Shown: positions 46,296-55,306, counted from the stretch's first letter. The stretch: DNA of 64,000 bases from Bacillus cereus G9842 (GCF_000021305.1 NC_011772.1:3138001-3202000), one strand, 5' to 3'. Notes: generated by a model not told the origin, from the sequence alone. A program made the numbers and translations.

Positions 46296-46634
46296 TTAGC
46301 TTACATTCGATTCTAACTTTAATGTTCTAAATGCAAATGAACCAGACATAATTTGTAATATTGTTGGAATAAGTAAAAAGAATAATGACATAAATAACAT
46401 AACTATAGGAATCACAATCATACAAACTCCATAAACTTTATTATTAACCTTGTTTACTAAACATGATAAAATAAGCAACCCTATTTGAACCGTTAAAATA
46501 ATAGAATAATAAGCTAAAAGTTCATAATCAAAACCTTCCATAATATTAAACGCTACAACTATTAATAGTATGGAAATAATAATTCCTATAATGCCACCAA
46601 TTAAACCTAGTACGAATTCAATCGTTCTTTTCAA
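46296..46634 (-). CDS. DUF4064-like membrane protein
   Basis: The start is taken at a TTG (46634) behind AAAGGGGG, giving 112 residues; the frame is open to 46682. The protein starts KRTIEFVLGLIGGIIGIIIS, the N-terminal signature of DUF4064, and has four hydrophobic segments. Function unknown. Confidence 0.7.
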   Translation of the reverse strand: MKRTIEFVLGLIGGIIGIIISILLIVVAFNIMEGFDYELLAYYSIILTVQIGLLILSCLVNKVNNKVYGVCMIVIPIVMLFMSLFFLLIPTILQIMSGSFAFRTLKLESNVS

Positions 46635-46761
46635 TTCAATCCCCCTTTTATGAGCCACTAAAAACTTGTATATTTTTCCCATTCACCATCATACCAAATA
46701 TTAATTGGAAAAACTATACATATTTTTCATACTCCCTTACCTTACAGTGACCTTCTTACCA

Positions 46762-47136
46762 TTATAGATAGCTTGTAGCAGTCACAAAATCAAAACCTTC
46801 AAAATTACTAACCGAATTGTCATACTGAAAATTATAAATTAATATGATAGAATTGTAGGATTTCTTTAATTTAACTTCTTCGTTAATTCGAGAAAGTATT
46901 TTGTCATCATATGAACATCCCGTTAATAACATAGAAATGTCATCACTTGCTTCTTCTAACACTTCCTTTTCAATAAAATCCTCATCTACATCAATCATAT
47001 CTATATTAAAATCAACAAAAAAACTCGCTGGTATAGCATCTCCTTCTTCATCATATGTAACATCGATATATGCATCTAACTGATCTTGCGTTTTCATATT
47101 ACCTATCCATATTGAAACCATTCCATGTACTTCCAT
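46762..47136 (-). CDS. Imm22-family immunity protein
   Basis: 124 residues, soluble and acidic. The pattern MVSIWIGNMKTQDQLDAYID then YDEEGDAIPASFFVDFNIDM, and near the end NSIILIYNFQYDNSV, fits the Imm22 family of polymorphic-toxin immunity proteins. AAGGAG precedes the ATG. No toxin gene is adjacent, so it is an orphan immunity gene. A frameshifted paralogue lies at 49743-50127. Confidence 0.8.
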   Translation of the reverse strand: MEVHGMVSIWIGNMKTQDQLDAYIDVTYDEEGDAIPASFFVDFNIDMIDVDEDFIEKEVLEEASDDISMLLTGCSYDDKILSRINEEVKLKKSYNSIILIYNFQYDNSVSNFEGFDFVTATSYL

Positions 47137-47239
47137 TGTAGTTCTCCTTTATTTTTTATCTTGCAGAACCAATTTTATAACTTACCGACTACTTTAAAAT
47201 ACATAATTTTTATAAAAAACATTTCTTCTTTCCATTTAG

Positions 47240-47728
47240 TTAAATGGGGTTATTCGGAAATTCATTATCATACTTATTAATTAACGCTTTATCATTTTCA
47301 TTAATTGGTACTTCACCTAAGTATTTATGTTTCCAAATAATCATTTGATCACTAAAACTATATTCTGTTTCGAGCCAATTGGTATAATCGAAATGCATGT
47401 TAAATTCCCCACTATGTTCCAGGGACATTGTAAAAGAGTACCAAAGCTCTTGCTGATTATCTTTAAAAACATCTCTTAATTCCTTACTCAATTTATATAA
47501 AGAATCTTCTTTCCTTTCAAACTCCTCTTCATTAACTTCGTATTTAAAAGGAATTTCTACACTATACTTATAATTTTGTTTATTTCTGAAGTTGTTATAG
47601 AAAAAGTAAGTTCCCCCTCCAGCTTCTGATATTTGTGCATAAAAATAAAATTTCTCCCATTCTTCTGGAATCATGGCATGAACCGTTTCCGCTATCTCTC
47701 TATATAATCGATTCAATTTTATTTCCAA
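47240..47728 (-). CDS. YezG-like (DUF600) immunity protein, orphan copy
   Basis: 162 residues from a TTG at 47728 behind GGGGG, a start supported by alignment with the two paralogues at 60392-60874 and 61818-62309. Shared features: an N-terminal helix LNRLYREIAETV, MIPEEWEKFYFYAQI, YSFTMSLEHSGEFNMHFDY and IIWKHKYLGEVP. B. subtilis YezG neutralises the nuclease tip of the LXG toxin YeeF; this copy has no toxin beside it and may protect against tips delivered by kin. Confidence 0.82.
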   Translation of the reverse strand: MEIKLNRLYREIAETVHAMIPEEWEKFYFYAQISEAGGGTYFFYNNFRNKQNYKYSVEIPFKYEVNEEEFERKEDSLYKLSKELRDVFKDNQQELWYSFTMSLEHSGEFNMHFDYTNWLETEYSFSDQMIIWKHKYLGEVPINENDKALINKYDNEFPNNPI

Positions 47729-47931
47729 TTGAATACCCCCTATTTGATTTTCATCATTCACTTTTTCTATATTATACCACCCTTTTAATTAGCTCTTTAT
47801 TTCATCTAAAATTCAAACCAAGTTTCGATGCCTTTAGAAAGTAGACATACCTCTTAAATACAATTAGTATTAAAATAAGAAATATGAAAGACTTAAAAAG
47901 GCTCTTACATGAAGGAAGGAAGTGCACAGCT

Positions 47932-48639
47932 ATGGATTTTAAAACAGTTATGCAAGAACTTGAGGCTCTAGGTAAGGAACGAACGAAAAAAATATACATA
48001 TCTAACGGTGCGCATGAGCCAGTATTCGGAGTAGCTACAGGTGCTATGAAACCAATCGCCAAACAATTAAAATTAAACCAAGAGTTAGCTGAAGAACTTT
48101 ATGCGACAGGTAATTACGATGCTATGTACTTTGCAGGCATTATTGCGGATCCGAAAGCTATGAGTGAGTCTGATTTTGATCGTTGGATAGATGGGGCTTA
48201 TTTTTATATGCTATCTGATTATGTTGTAGCCGTAACTTTATCGGAGTCAAATATTGCACAAGACGTTGCTGATAAATGGATTGCAAGTGGGGACGAGCTT
48301 AAAATGTCTGCCGGGTGGAGTTGCTACTGTTGGCTTTTAGGAAATCGCAAAGACAATGAATTTTCCGAAAGTAAAATTTCCGATATGCTTGAAATGGTGA
48401 AAGATACAATTCATCATTCTCCAGAACGAACAAAATCCGCTATGAATAATTTCCTAAACACCGTGGCAATTTCATATGTACCACTACATGAAAAAGCAGT
48501 CGAGATTGCAAAAGAAGTTGGTATAGTTGAAGTGAAACGTGATAATAAAAAAAGCAGTTTGTTAAATGCTTCTGAAAGTATTCAGAAAGAACTAGATAGA
48601 GGAAGACTTGGTTTTAAGCGTAAGTATGTAAGGTGTTAA
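47932..48639 (+). CDS. DNA alkylation repair (AlkD-like HEAT) protein
   Basis: 235 residues from the ATG at 47932 (AAGGAAGGA upstream); the frame is open from 47884. The start MDFKTVMQELEALGKERTKK followed by VFGVATGAMKPIAKQL matches AlkD-like DNA glycosylase family proteins built from HEAT-like helices (PF08713). Key points: WIDGAYFYMLSDYVV near residue 90 and the YVPLHEKAVEIAKEVG segment. Catalytic ability is not certain, as this sub-branch lacks clear AlkD active-site evidence. It is the only rightward gene in a run of leftward immunity genes, and has its own terminator. Confidence 0.75.
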   Translation: MDFKTVMQELEALGKERTKKIYISNGAHEPVFGVATGAMKPIAKQLKLNQELAEELYATGNYDAMYFAGIIADPKAMSESDFDRWIDGAYFYMLSDYVVAVTLSESNIAQDVADKWIASGDELKMSAGWSCYCWLLGNRKDNEFSESKISDMLEMVKDTIHHSPERTKSAMNNFLNTVAISYVPLHEKAVEIAKEVGIVEVKRDNKKSSLLNASESIQKELDRGRLGFKRKYVRC

Positions 48640-48654
48640 ACAGATTCGTATCTG

Positions 48655-48686
48655 GGTGTCAATTCGAGAAAGGTTGACACCTTTTT
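48655..48686 (+). terminator. Terminator of the AlkD-like gene
   Basis: GGTGTCAA / TTGACACC followed by TTTTT. Confidence 0.85.
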
Positions 48687-48715
48687 CATTCAGTTTATAT
48701 ATCCCCCGACTTATA

Positions 48716-49183
48716 TTAAAAAATAATATCCTGATAACCTACTTCCATTACCTTTTCATTTAATAAACGAACTCCTACACCATTTTCTATATCCCACGTA
48801 CAATTAAATGTAATTCCAACCTCTCGTCCTTCCGTAATATCTGCATACGGAACAACAATACCATCTAAACTAATCATCTCTAGTATTTGATCATTTGTTT
48901 CAATTAATGGATAATTTTCTTGCACTCCAATATCATATCCTAATTCACATCGCCTTTGTTTGTAATAATCTAATATAGAATGTAATAAACTTATTTGTAC
49001 CTCTTCCCAATTTTTTATTAATGATTGATATGCTACATACTGCCCTTCATCAAACACTCCATCTTCTTCACCATCTATCATCAAATCAATCTCAGTTACA
49101 TTGCCTATAAAAGTTATAGGCATACACTTAGCCCAAGCATAATTATATTCAATCTCTCCAAAAACTGAATTGTTCACTCTCAT
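48716..49183 (-). CDS. DUF6985-type (DUF2004-like) putative immunity protein
   Basis: 155 residues. FGEIEYNYAWAKCMPITFIG at the N-terminus, a central helical part with LIKNWEEVQISLLHSILDYY, and the C-terminal VGITFNCTWDIENGVGVRLL then VGYQDIIF fit the DUF6985 family. These proteins are common among orphan immunity genes; the partner is unknown. Confidence 0.68.
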   Translation of the reverse strand: MRVNNSVFGEIEYNYAWAKCMPITFIGNVTEIDLMIDGEEDGVFDEGQYVAYQSLIKNWEEVQISLLHSILDYYKQRRCELGYDIGVQENYPLIETNDQILEMISLDGIVVPYADITEGREVGITFNCTWDIENGVGVRLLNEKVMEVGYQDIIF

Positions 49184-49249
49184 TTATCTGTCATTCCTCT
49201 CGCACTTATTACTAAGGTGTCCCTGCTTCTTGTTAACTTCCATCAACAC

Positions 49250-49678
49250 TTAACACTTGAAATACTCTTTCAAAAACATATAAAACGTTGGCCAACTCTC
49301 CTTTAATTCTCCATTTCAAAGTAATTCATCTCCACCTTCAAAATTTACTGAGTAAACTTTATCGGTTACACTATCAAGGACCAATACAGCATTTGCTGTC
49401 ATTTCCGTTAATACTAAATACTTATTAGGAAATCCATGTTCCTTTCGAGCAATAATTGTGTAATATTCTATATTATTCTCTTCATCTATAATGTCAAGTA
49501 ATTCATAAGGAACATGCACTTCCCAAAATGGTCCTGCAAATCGATAATAAAACTCTCTAAATGTATTAGACACTTCTACACCTAACCTATTTATTACTTC
49601 ATTCACCTGACCTTTATCTTCCCGTTTATATATATCTTCTTCCAAGACTTCTTCTAAACGATTTGGCAAAGCATGCAT
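49250..49678 (-). pseudogene. SMI1/KNR4 (SUKH) immunity gene with an in-frame stop
   Basis: From the ATG at 49678 (GGAGGG upstream) the protein reads NRLGVEVSNTFREFYYRFAG then PFWEVHVPYELLDI, as in SMI1/KNR4 proteins. A TGA at 49318-49316 ends it at residue 120, but the same frame continues NGELKESWPTFYMFLKEYF and a proper TAA at 49252-49250, restoring a normal C-terminus of 142 residues. The C-terminal helix is thus lost by a single nonsense codon. Confidence 0.72.
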
Positions 49679-49742
49679 TTGTATCCCTCCTTTACAAGGT
49701 TTATCCATGTGTTTATGAAATGAATTTGCAGCTCCCTGCAAA

Positions 49743-50127
49743 CTACCTGTACGGCATAGAACCAATAAATGTAACCTCTAAACCATCAAACATATCCTCT
49801 CTTTTCACTTCATTATATTTAAAATCATAAAGAACAATAGCAAAGTTAATATCGTTCGCTAAACTATCTCCATTTACTAGCTTTTTTATTTTAGGAATAA
49901 TTCGTTCACTATAAGAAAAATCATTTATGTTCAATTTCCCTTTTATTATTCTCATAAAAACAAATTTCAATATTATCTTCATCATAATAACCGAATTCAA
50001 AGCTCGTCCCAAACTTTGAATGAACTGAATCACCATCTATCGTGTAATCTATATCGACATACTCCTCAAGATTTTGGAGTGATTTAGAAATTCCAAACCA
50101 AACTGAAGCCATTCCACTATATTCCAC
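49743..50127 (-). pseudogene. Frameshifted Imm22-family immunity gene
   Basis: The GTG at 50127 behind GGTGGGAAA starts VEYSGMASVWFGISKSLQNL, parallel to the intact Imm22 start MEVHGMVSIWIG at 47136. The frame runs to FYENNK and then into a stop at 49921. From the same point the neighbouring frame continues GKLNINDFSYSERIIPKI and ends NFAIVLYDFKYNEV ... FIGSMPYR, the Imm22 C-terminal pattern. The break is a one-base change in the AAAAGGGAAA run near 49935-49945. Confidence 0.75.
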
Positions 50128-50185
50128 TTTCCCACCCCATCTAGCCGGTCTATAATTCATATAAACATTCTTTACTTTACTATTT

Positions 50186-50350
50186 TTATAGCCTCAAACA
50201 AGAAATTAACTCATTTAAACTATTCGAAACCTCTATAAACAACCCACGTTCAAAATCCTCGAATTCGATCTTTCCGCTTACATTATTTAAAACAAATAGT
50301 GAACCATTTCTTTCTACCACTATAGGAACCTTATCTTGTCCCTTAATAAC
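50186..50350 (-). pseudogene. C-terminal fragment of a SUKH-type immunity gene
   Basis: An open frame without a start, overlapping the end of the next gene, reads KVPIVVERNGSLFVLNNVSG then EDFERGLFIEVSNSLNELI and ends at TAA 50188-50186. This is the usual closing strand-turn-strand and helix of SMI1/KNR4 proteins. The N-terminal 100 or so residues are missing. Confidence 0.6.
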
Positions 50351-50693
50351 TCGTGATTAAGTCTTCACCCTCATATCTAGGGTCTTTCTCAACTTTACCA
50401 TCTTTTGTTTTGATGACTTTTAGTCTACCTAACCACTCTGCTCCGTTATATGTCTCTTCACTTACCCATACATTATGCTTTTTACCGTCTACCTCAACTA
50501 CTAATGTTGGATGTGTAAACATGAATTCCTTCTCTACATGCCTACCTACAATTTCTGCATGTAATGATGTACCTTCTTCAACTAGTTTACTATTCTGATA
50601 CCCTTCGATAATAGGTAATCCAATAAATACAAATAATATCAACCCAAATACGGTCACTTTCTTCTTTGTACTCCATTTATTCTTTTCTTTCAC
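50343..50693 (-). CDS. Membrane-anchored small protein, function unknown
   Basis: 116 residues starting with a GTG. A Lys-rich N-terminus is followed by one hydrophobic segment (VTVFGLILFVFIGLPII), then an extracytoplasmic domain of about 80 residues (LHAEIVGRHVEKEFMFTHPT ... HNVWVSEETYN), probably beta-rich. It starts seven bases after the SUKH-4 gene at 50700 and shares its direction. Family not recognised. Confidence 0.65.
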   Translation of the reverse strand: MKEKNKWSTKKKVTVFGLILFVFIGLPIIEGYQNSKLVEEGTSLHAEIVGRHVEKEFMFTHPTLVVEVDGKKHNVWVSEETYNGAEWLGRLKVIKTKDGKVEKDPRYEGEDLITSY

Positions 50694-50699
50694 TTCTAA

Positions 50700-51251
50700 T
50701 TATTCATATAAGCTCTCAATTTCCATACACCAAAAAGAACCCTTTTCCATACACTTATCATCAATTTTTTTCAATTCTTCCCTCAACCAACTTATTGTAC
50801 ACTCTGGTATATTATTATCGATAAAGGCATCCTCACCATTTATCTCTACTGCCTTATCAATCATTTTTGAATACACTAATAAACATGCTGCAAATTGTTG
50901 TATAGAAGAATTCATAAACACTTCTTTATACGCATCACTATTATTTAGAAATACTATTTTTTCTTGTTTTTCAATTATACAAATTGGATCTCCAGAACTT
51001 GTTGTTCCTAAATACCAATATTTTCGAAACTCTTCTGGCATATGAAATACATTTATAATAGACCTTACGAAAGACTGAGATGAAGTAAATTCTAAATATG
51101 GTGGCGGTGTTTCTGGCAAGCCTCCTATAGACAAAAATCGTTTCACTTCAGCTGAAAAGTTTTTGTTTATTAATTCTTTTTCAGGAAATGTAATGAGTGG
51201 GCCATCTTTATTAACATCCCATTTCTCTCGAAAATCCTCTGGTAGTATCAT
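50700..51251 (-). CDS. SUKH-4-like immunity protein (copy 1)
   Basis: 183 residues from the ATG at 51251 (AGAAGGTG upstream). The layout is LPEDFREKWDVNKDG, LSIGGLPETPPPYLEF, YWYLGTTSSGDPICI and the closing acidic WLREELKKIDDKCMEKGSFW. It is a paralogue of the next gene (51357-51911), with which it shares G-x-P-x-x-x-P-P-x-L and G-x-G/S-x-P-I-C-I. SUKH-4 proteins are nuclease-toxin immunity proteins; no toxin is adjacent. Confidence 0.75.
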   Translation of the reverse strand: MILPEDFREKWDVNKDGPLITFPEKELINKNFSAEVKRFLSIGGLPETPPPYLEFTSSQSFVRSIINVFHMPEEFRKYWYLGTTSSGDPICIIEKQEKIVFLNNSDAYKEVFMNSSIQQFAACLLVYSKMIDKAVEINGEDAFIDNNIPECTISWLREELKKIDDKCMEKGSFWCMEIESLYE

Positions 51252-51356
51252 TTTTTTCACCTTCTTGATGTGTTTATGTCTTTTAAGATTTAATTGGGCT
51301 ACTAGATGTATTTTTATTTTTCCCACACTAAAAATACCATCTAGTATTATCTACAC

Positions 51357-51911
51357 TTATTCACTAAAACTCCCTAGTTCCTCTGTCCAAAAACATCCTT
51401 CTGTTAAAGCAGCTGCATCAATTTTTCGAAGTGCACTAGAAATCCACTCCACCAAACCTTTAGGTATATTTTTTTCAATATAAGCCTTTCTTCCATTAGC
51501 AGCCTTTACTTCTTTTATAAATTCCACATAGACAAGTAAAGATTCTGCAAACTTCTCTATCGTACTATTTATAAGAACGACTTTATTTTCATTGTCATAA
51601 TCTATATATACGAGTTGTGATTTAGCTTCATCAATACAGATTGGATTTCCACTACCAGTAAATCCAAAGTATATAAACTTATCATACATCGTACCTAATT
51701 CATTTTGTATCTCGCTCAACCTTATCCCGCCACCGTTATCCGCAGTTTCAAATGTAAGAAATGGAGGAGCAGACTCGGGAAAACCTGCTTTAATTAAGAA
51801 GTCTTTCGTTTCTTTCGAGAAGGAAAACGAGTGAATGATTTTTTCATTATAATGAATTAAACCGTATATTTCTTCATTCCAATTCACTAAAAAATCTTGT
51901 GGTGAGATCAT
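51357..51911 (-). CDS. SUKH-4-like immunity protein (copy 2)
   Basis: 184 residues from the ATG at 51911 (AGGAGG upstream). SPQDFLVNWNEEIYG, IKAGFPESAPPFLTFETADN, YFGFTGSGNPICIDEAKSQL and WISSALRKIDAAALTEGCFW show the same plan as the neighbouring copy. Tandem duplication followed by divergence is the simplest origin. Confidence 0.76.
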   Translation of the reverse strand: MISPQDFLVNWNEEIYGLIHYNEKIIHSFSFSKETKDFLIKAGFPESAPPFLTFETADNGGGIRLSEIQNELGTMYDKFIYFGFTGSGNPICIDEAKSQLVYIDYDNENKVVLINSTIEKFAESLLVYVEFIKEVKAANGRKAYIEKNIPKGLVEWISSALRKIDAAALTEGCFWTEELGSFSE

Positions 51912-52071
51912 TTTATCCTCCTGTATATCATACACTCTGTATTCGATTTTACTCGTATATTGCTTTCTTATACGACTACATGTCCATAAAAATACTTTTT
52001 ACCAATCTTCCATTCTTTCTTTGTTAAAACATCGATATATGACATCAACTCTCTATTTTTTTCATTTTTTA

Positions 52072-52752
52072 TTATCGTATCGTATTGAATAGGACATTTG
52101 ATTCCACTCCTAAAACGGAAGGTATAGTAACAACATTATAAGTAGTTCTATCTCTTAAAGAACTCATAACTTCCGAAACTAACTCCTTTGCCAAATCTCC
52201 AGGAAAAGATAGTCTATTACGATAATAGTATTCTTGCGTATCGTTATTTTCGATAAAACTAGAATAAGCTTCATTAAATTCTTCTAACGATACTTCATAA
52301 TACTCGTCCTCAATTCCAAGCATCCATGAAAGTTCATTTCTTATAGCTTTTTCAACAAAGGTATCTTCCCACTCTTCTAGTAACGCTAAAAGATGTGGTA
52401 CTACATGATATGAAAGAGTTTCACTAGCACTTACTACAAAATTATGAACTCCATCCTCTGAAGCACTTGAAAGGAATTTCAAATTATTCGTTTCTAATAA
52501 ATCATCATGAGTAGCTACTGAACAAAATAGTCTAGTGCATAAATGCAAAACAAGCTCATTTCGAGTACTATTCATAAGTTCAATTAGTAACCCCTTTACG
52601 GAGAAATCACCTAACTTTAACAATTCGTTAATTAAAATAAAGGATTCTGTCTCTGTTGCACTATCCCTTAAGTTAGACTTAAGAGTTTCAATTGTATGAT
52701 TAGAAACTTTTCCATACCAAATATCTTTTTTTAAATGCTCTAAGTCCATCAT
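52072..52752 (-). CDS. Imm47-family immunity protein
   Basis: 226 residues, helical. DIWYGKVSNHTIETLKSNLR at the start, ILINELLKLGDFSVKGLLIE, LHLCTRLFCSVATHDDL and SYHVVPHLLALLEEWEDTFV match the Imm47 family. AAGGAGAG precedes the ATG. It is an orphan immunity gene as no toxin lies beside it. Confidence 0.8.
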   Translation of the reverse strand: MMDLEHLKKDIWYGKVSNHTIETLKSNLRDSATETESFILINELLKLGDFSVKGLLIELMNSTRNELVLHLCTRLFCSVATHDDLLETNNLKFLSSASEDGVHNFVVSASETLSYHVVPHLLALLEEWEDTFVEKAIRNELSWMLGIEDEYYEVSLEEFNEAYSSFIENNDTQEYYYRNRLSFPGDLAKELVSEVMSSLRDRTTYNVVTIPSVLGVESNVLFNTIR

Positions 52753-52810
52753 TCTCTCTCCTTTTATTGCTGCTTACATTTATACGAACCATTTCATATG
52801 AATAATATTA

Positions 52811-53302
52811 TTAATCATGTAACTTATTTAAAAACTCCGTAAAATTATTAGCAATATGGTATACATTTTCTCTTGCTCTTTCCTCTGCTTCCTCAGCCGT
52901 AATCCCTTCACTTTCCATCAATGTTTCCTTTTCCCATGCCCCCTCATGTTCCCAAAAGACGACAATTGGATCTTCTTTATGATTTTTATAATCAAAGCAG
53001 ATTAAATTTCCTGCTGGATCAAATGCGAATGGCACCAATTCATTTGGCAGAGTAGAAATATACTAGTTATATACTTTAACGATATATTCACTACTATCTA
53101 CATCATAAGTAAGCAAAATTCCAAATACCTTTGTTATCGTATCTATTTCAAATTTATAAGGTAATACAGCTGAACCATTATTATTTGTAGCACATTCTAC
53201 ATAGTCACTTGGAAATATATACCCTATCTCTTTTCCCACATTGTTTATATATTCTGCTGAAACTGTCTCATCCGGTACTGGCCATGTTAAGTCATTTCTC
53301 AT
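52811..53302 (-). pseudogene. SMI1/KNR4 (SUKH) immunity gene with an amber stop
   Basis: Two open frames in register: 53302-53063 (WPVPDETVSAEYINNVGKEI ... YIFPSDYVECATNNNGSAVL) and 53062-52811, separated only by a TAG. Read through, the junction is KVYN-stop-YISTLPNELVPFAFD, where family members have a Trp or similar before the LP-x-x-LVPFA-x-DP-x-GN-x-ICFDY signature, so TGG to TAG is the likely mutation. AGGAGG precedes the first ATG. A GTG at 53038 could restart the second half. Confidence 0.78.
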
Positions 53303-53405
53303 TTAACTTCACCTCCTAACAAATCACATCACGTTTATCCGAAATAACTAATTGCATCATCTAAGCTTTTATGTAAATTCCAGTCTAATTACGACCTCGT
53401 TTCTT

Positions 53406-53618
53406 TTAATTTTTCAGATAATCCTTCCCAGAAACATTTGGAGAAAAGGATACACCCCTCCGATCCTCCTCAAAACTTGGTATAGCCATTGCTTGTGCTG
53501 ATTCTAAATATTTCATTGTAGATAGCCAACTATCAAATAACGTATCCATATCAGATACTAAGGGATTATTTAAAACATCTATGCAAGTTCCATCGTATAT
53601 GTAAACCTTAAATTTCAT
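53406..53618 (-). CDS. Hypothetical 70-residue protein
   Basis: MKFKVYIYDGTCIDVLNNPL then DTLFDSWLSTMKYLESAQAM; acidic, soluble, no recognised family. It lies between a broken SUKH gene and a dispersed repeat, in the direction of the immunity genes, and might be a fragment. Confidence 0.4.
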   Translation of the reverse strand: MKFKVYIYDGTCIDVLNNPLVSDMDTLFDSWLSTMKYLESAQAMAIPSFEEDRRGVSFSPNVSGKDYLKN

Positions 53619-53712
53619 TAATTATTAAAGAGGTTTGGAGTTCTCACTTAATAAGAGAAGAGATAGACGAGAAGAAAACGCCTAATAATCAAAAACTATA
53701 ACAATTTATCGC

Positions 53713-53798
53713 GCTACTTTTGGGCAGTAAGTGCCTGAGTGGTTTAAATAATCCATCAGTAAGGATGAAGAAAAATCCTCACTGATGGAAGTTTCACT
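53713..53798. repeat. Dispersed intergenic repeat (GGGCAGTAA ... CCTCACTGAT element), copy 2
   Basis: See copy 1 at 39527-39619. This copy also holds a hairpin at 53752-53789 (TCCATCAGT-AGGAT / ATCCT-ACTGATGGA), which would act as a terminator-like end for the leftward DUF2262 gene or its mirror. Confidence 0.6.
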
Positions 53799-54686
53799 TT
53801 ATCCTGCAATCTCAGCCGAAGAGAGCCCCTCATGAATATTTCCGCTTACAATGATAGAATGTCCCCAAAATATATCTCCATCCGAAAAGAATATTTCAAA
53901 ATCACCTTCTGAATAAACGCTTAAGCTGCTTAATGTGATGGAATTAATGAACATCTCTTTTGTAATTTCGTCGATTTCTGCTTCATCATCATCTTGTAGC
54001 CATTCATTTGCTAACTCTACCAGTTCTTTTGCAGCGTACATTTTCATTTTCATTTTCCATTCATCTTGCTCTTTGAAAAGTGCATGTGCTGTTTCCAGTG
54101 CAGACTTCATCATATGTTTGTCTTCACTCCAATCAAAATATAAATGACATTCTTCACCAGCCCAAGATATTCTCTTTTCAAAAGTTTTCACTCTTTTATC
54201 GAGTTCGAACACACCCAACATCTCATCATGATAAAAAAGCGGTTTCATTGCATCTTGTAAGATGATTTCCAACTCATCATCTTTATATGGTGTTTCCAAA
54301 ACCTTAACAAGCATCAATGAATTTTCTGACTTGCGCACCTGTAATGTTACAACTGTATTTGCTGTCAAAATGTCTTTTGATTTTCTCCATTCTGCATCAT
54401 CAACCAACCATGCGAGTCGTATATCTTCTTTTGTAATCGTTTCATTGGTATGTAAGTCTTTCCACGCAATCAAATCAATTGACGCAGTCCACAAAATGTT
54501 GTCACCGCCTTTTGATGCGCCGATTCCTAATGCCCCTGTGACAGCTGCTATTTCAATCACATTTTCTGAGAATCTATTTTCAAATCTACTTATTTCACTT
54601 GATTTACTCAATTTCGAATACATTCCTTTCATCACCCACAGGCATAAATACTTTGTGAGTTTTCCTGTTTTATTATAATTGGTCAT
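53799..54686 (-). CDS. DUF2262 domain protein, putative immunity protein
   Basis: Up to 295 residues; internal starts at 54632 and 54623 are closer to the usual N-terminus (SEISRFENRFSENVIEIAAV) but lack good ribosome spacing. An N-terminal domain (LWTASIDLIAWKDLHTNETI ... LAWLVDDAEWRKS) precedes the C-terminal DUF2262: KMYAAKELVELANEWLQDD, FINSITLSSLSVYSEGDFEI and GDIFWGHSIIVSGNI. DUF2262 occurs among polymorphic-toxin immunity genes. No toxin adjacent. Confidence 0.8.
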   Translation of the reverse strand: MTNYNKTGKLTKYLCLWVMKGMYSKLSKSSEISRFENRFSENVIEIAAVTGALGIGASKGGDNILWTASIDLIAWKDLHTNETITKEDIRLAWLVDDAEWRKSKDILTANTVVTLQVRKSENSLMLVKVLETPYKDDELEIILQDAMKPLFYHDEMLGVFELDKRVKTFEKRISWAGEECHLYFDWSEDKHMMKSALETAHALFKEQDEWKMKMKMYAAKELVELANEWLQDDDEAEIDEITKEMFINSITLSSLSVYSEGDFEIFFSDGDIFWGHSIIVSGNIHEGLSSAEIAG

Positions 54687-54718
54687 GGTAAAGCCTATAT
54701 AGAATTATAGCTATAATT

Positions 54719-55015
54719 CTATATAGACTTTTTTTCACCTGGAATTTTAAATTTATTTACATCATATTCTTTAATTATATATACTTTTATAGCTTCAAAA
54801 TCTTTACCAAATGCAAGAGATGGATTTTTTAAAAAATATATTATTTCTTCCTCTTCATAAATTCGGGCTTTAATTATTTCTTTGTCCGAGTGAAACGATA
54901 AATTGACTCCTTTGTAAAAATATTCGTAGTATCCCTCTTCATCCTGCTCACTCTTATCTTCAAAAGGAACAGATTCAATATGATATATATTCCCATTTAT
55001 ATTTATTGATTTCAT
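54719..55015 (-). CDS. Hypothetical 98-residue acidic protein
   Basis: MKSININGNIYHIESVPFED ... YEYFYKGVNLSFHSDKEIIK. GAGAG precedes the ATG. No signal peptide or membrane segment, family not recognised; its position among immunity genes suggests a similar role, without direct evidence. Confidence 0.55.
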   Translation of the reverse strand: MKSININGNIYHIESVPFEDKSEQDEEGYYEYFYKGVNLSFHSDKEIIKARIYEEEEIIYFLKNPSLAFGKDFEAIKVYIIKEYDVNKFKIPGEKKSI

Positions 55016-55250
55016 ATAGCATCACTCTCTTTTTAAGAATATTCATAAGAAATTAAATAGTCTCTGTCAATCATACCAAAAATAAGGGATTTACTTTTAG
55101 AATTTATAAAAAATATATAGGATTAAATTTAAATCTTTATATTTTTTTCATATTACTTCATTATCACTGTACAATTGTGTAATGTGTCACAGAAGTAGAC
55201 ATATTGCAATGAGTCGCAGTGAAGTGGGATATCCCTTGAGAATATAAAAT

Positions 55251-55291
55251 AAGAAGATTAATCTAGAAACACTATCTAGTCTAATCTTCTT
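55251..55291 (-). terminator. Terminator hairpin
   Basis: AAGAAGATTA / TAATCTTCTT with an inner CTAGA / TCTAG pair; it follows the leftward fragment at 55307-55477. Confidence 0.75.
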
Positions 55292-55306
55292 TTATTGAAT
55301 TTTTAA

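Noticed and set aside
46296..46682. Longer start (46682) for the DUF4064 gene
   Set aside because: The TTG at 46634 has a strong AAAGGGGG site and begins with the family's conserved N-terminus.
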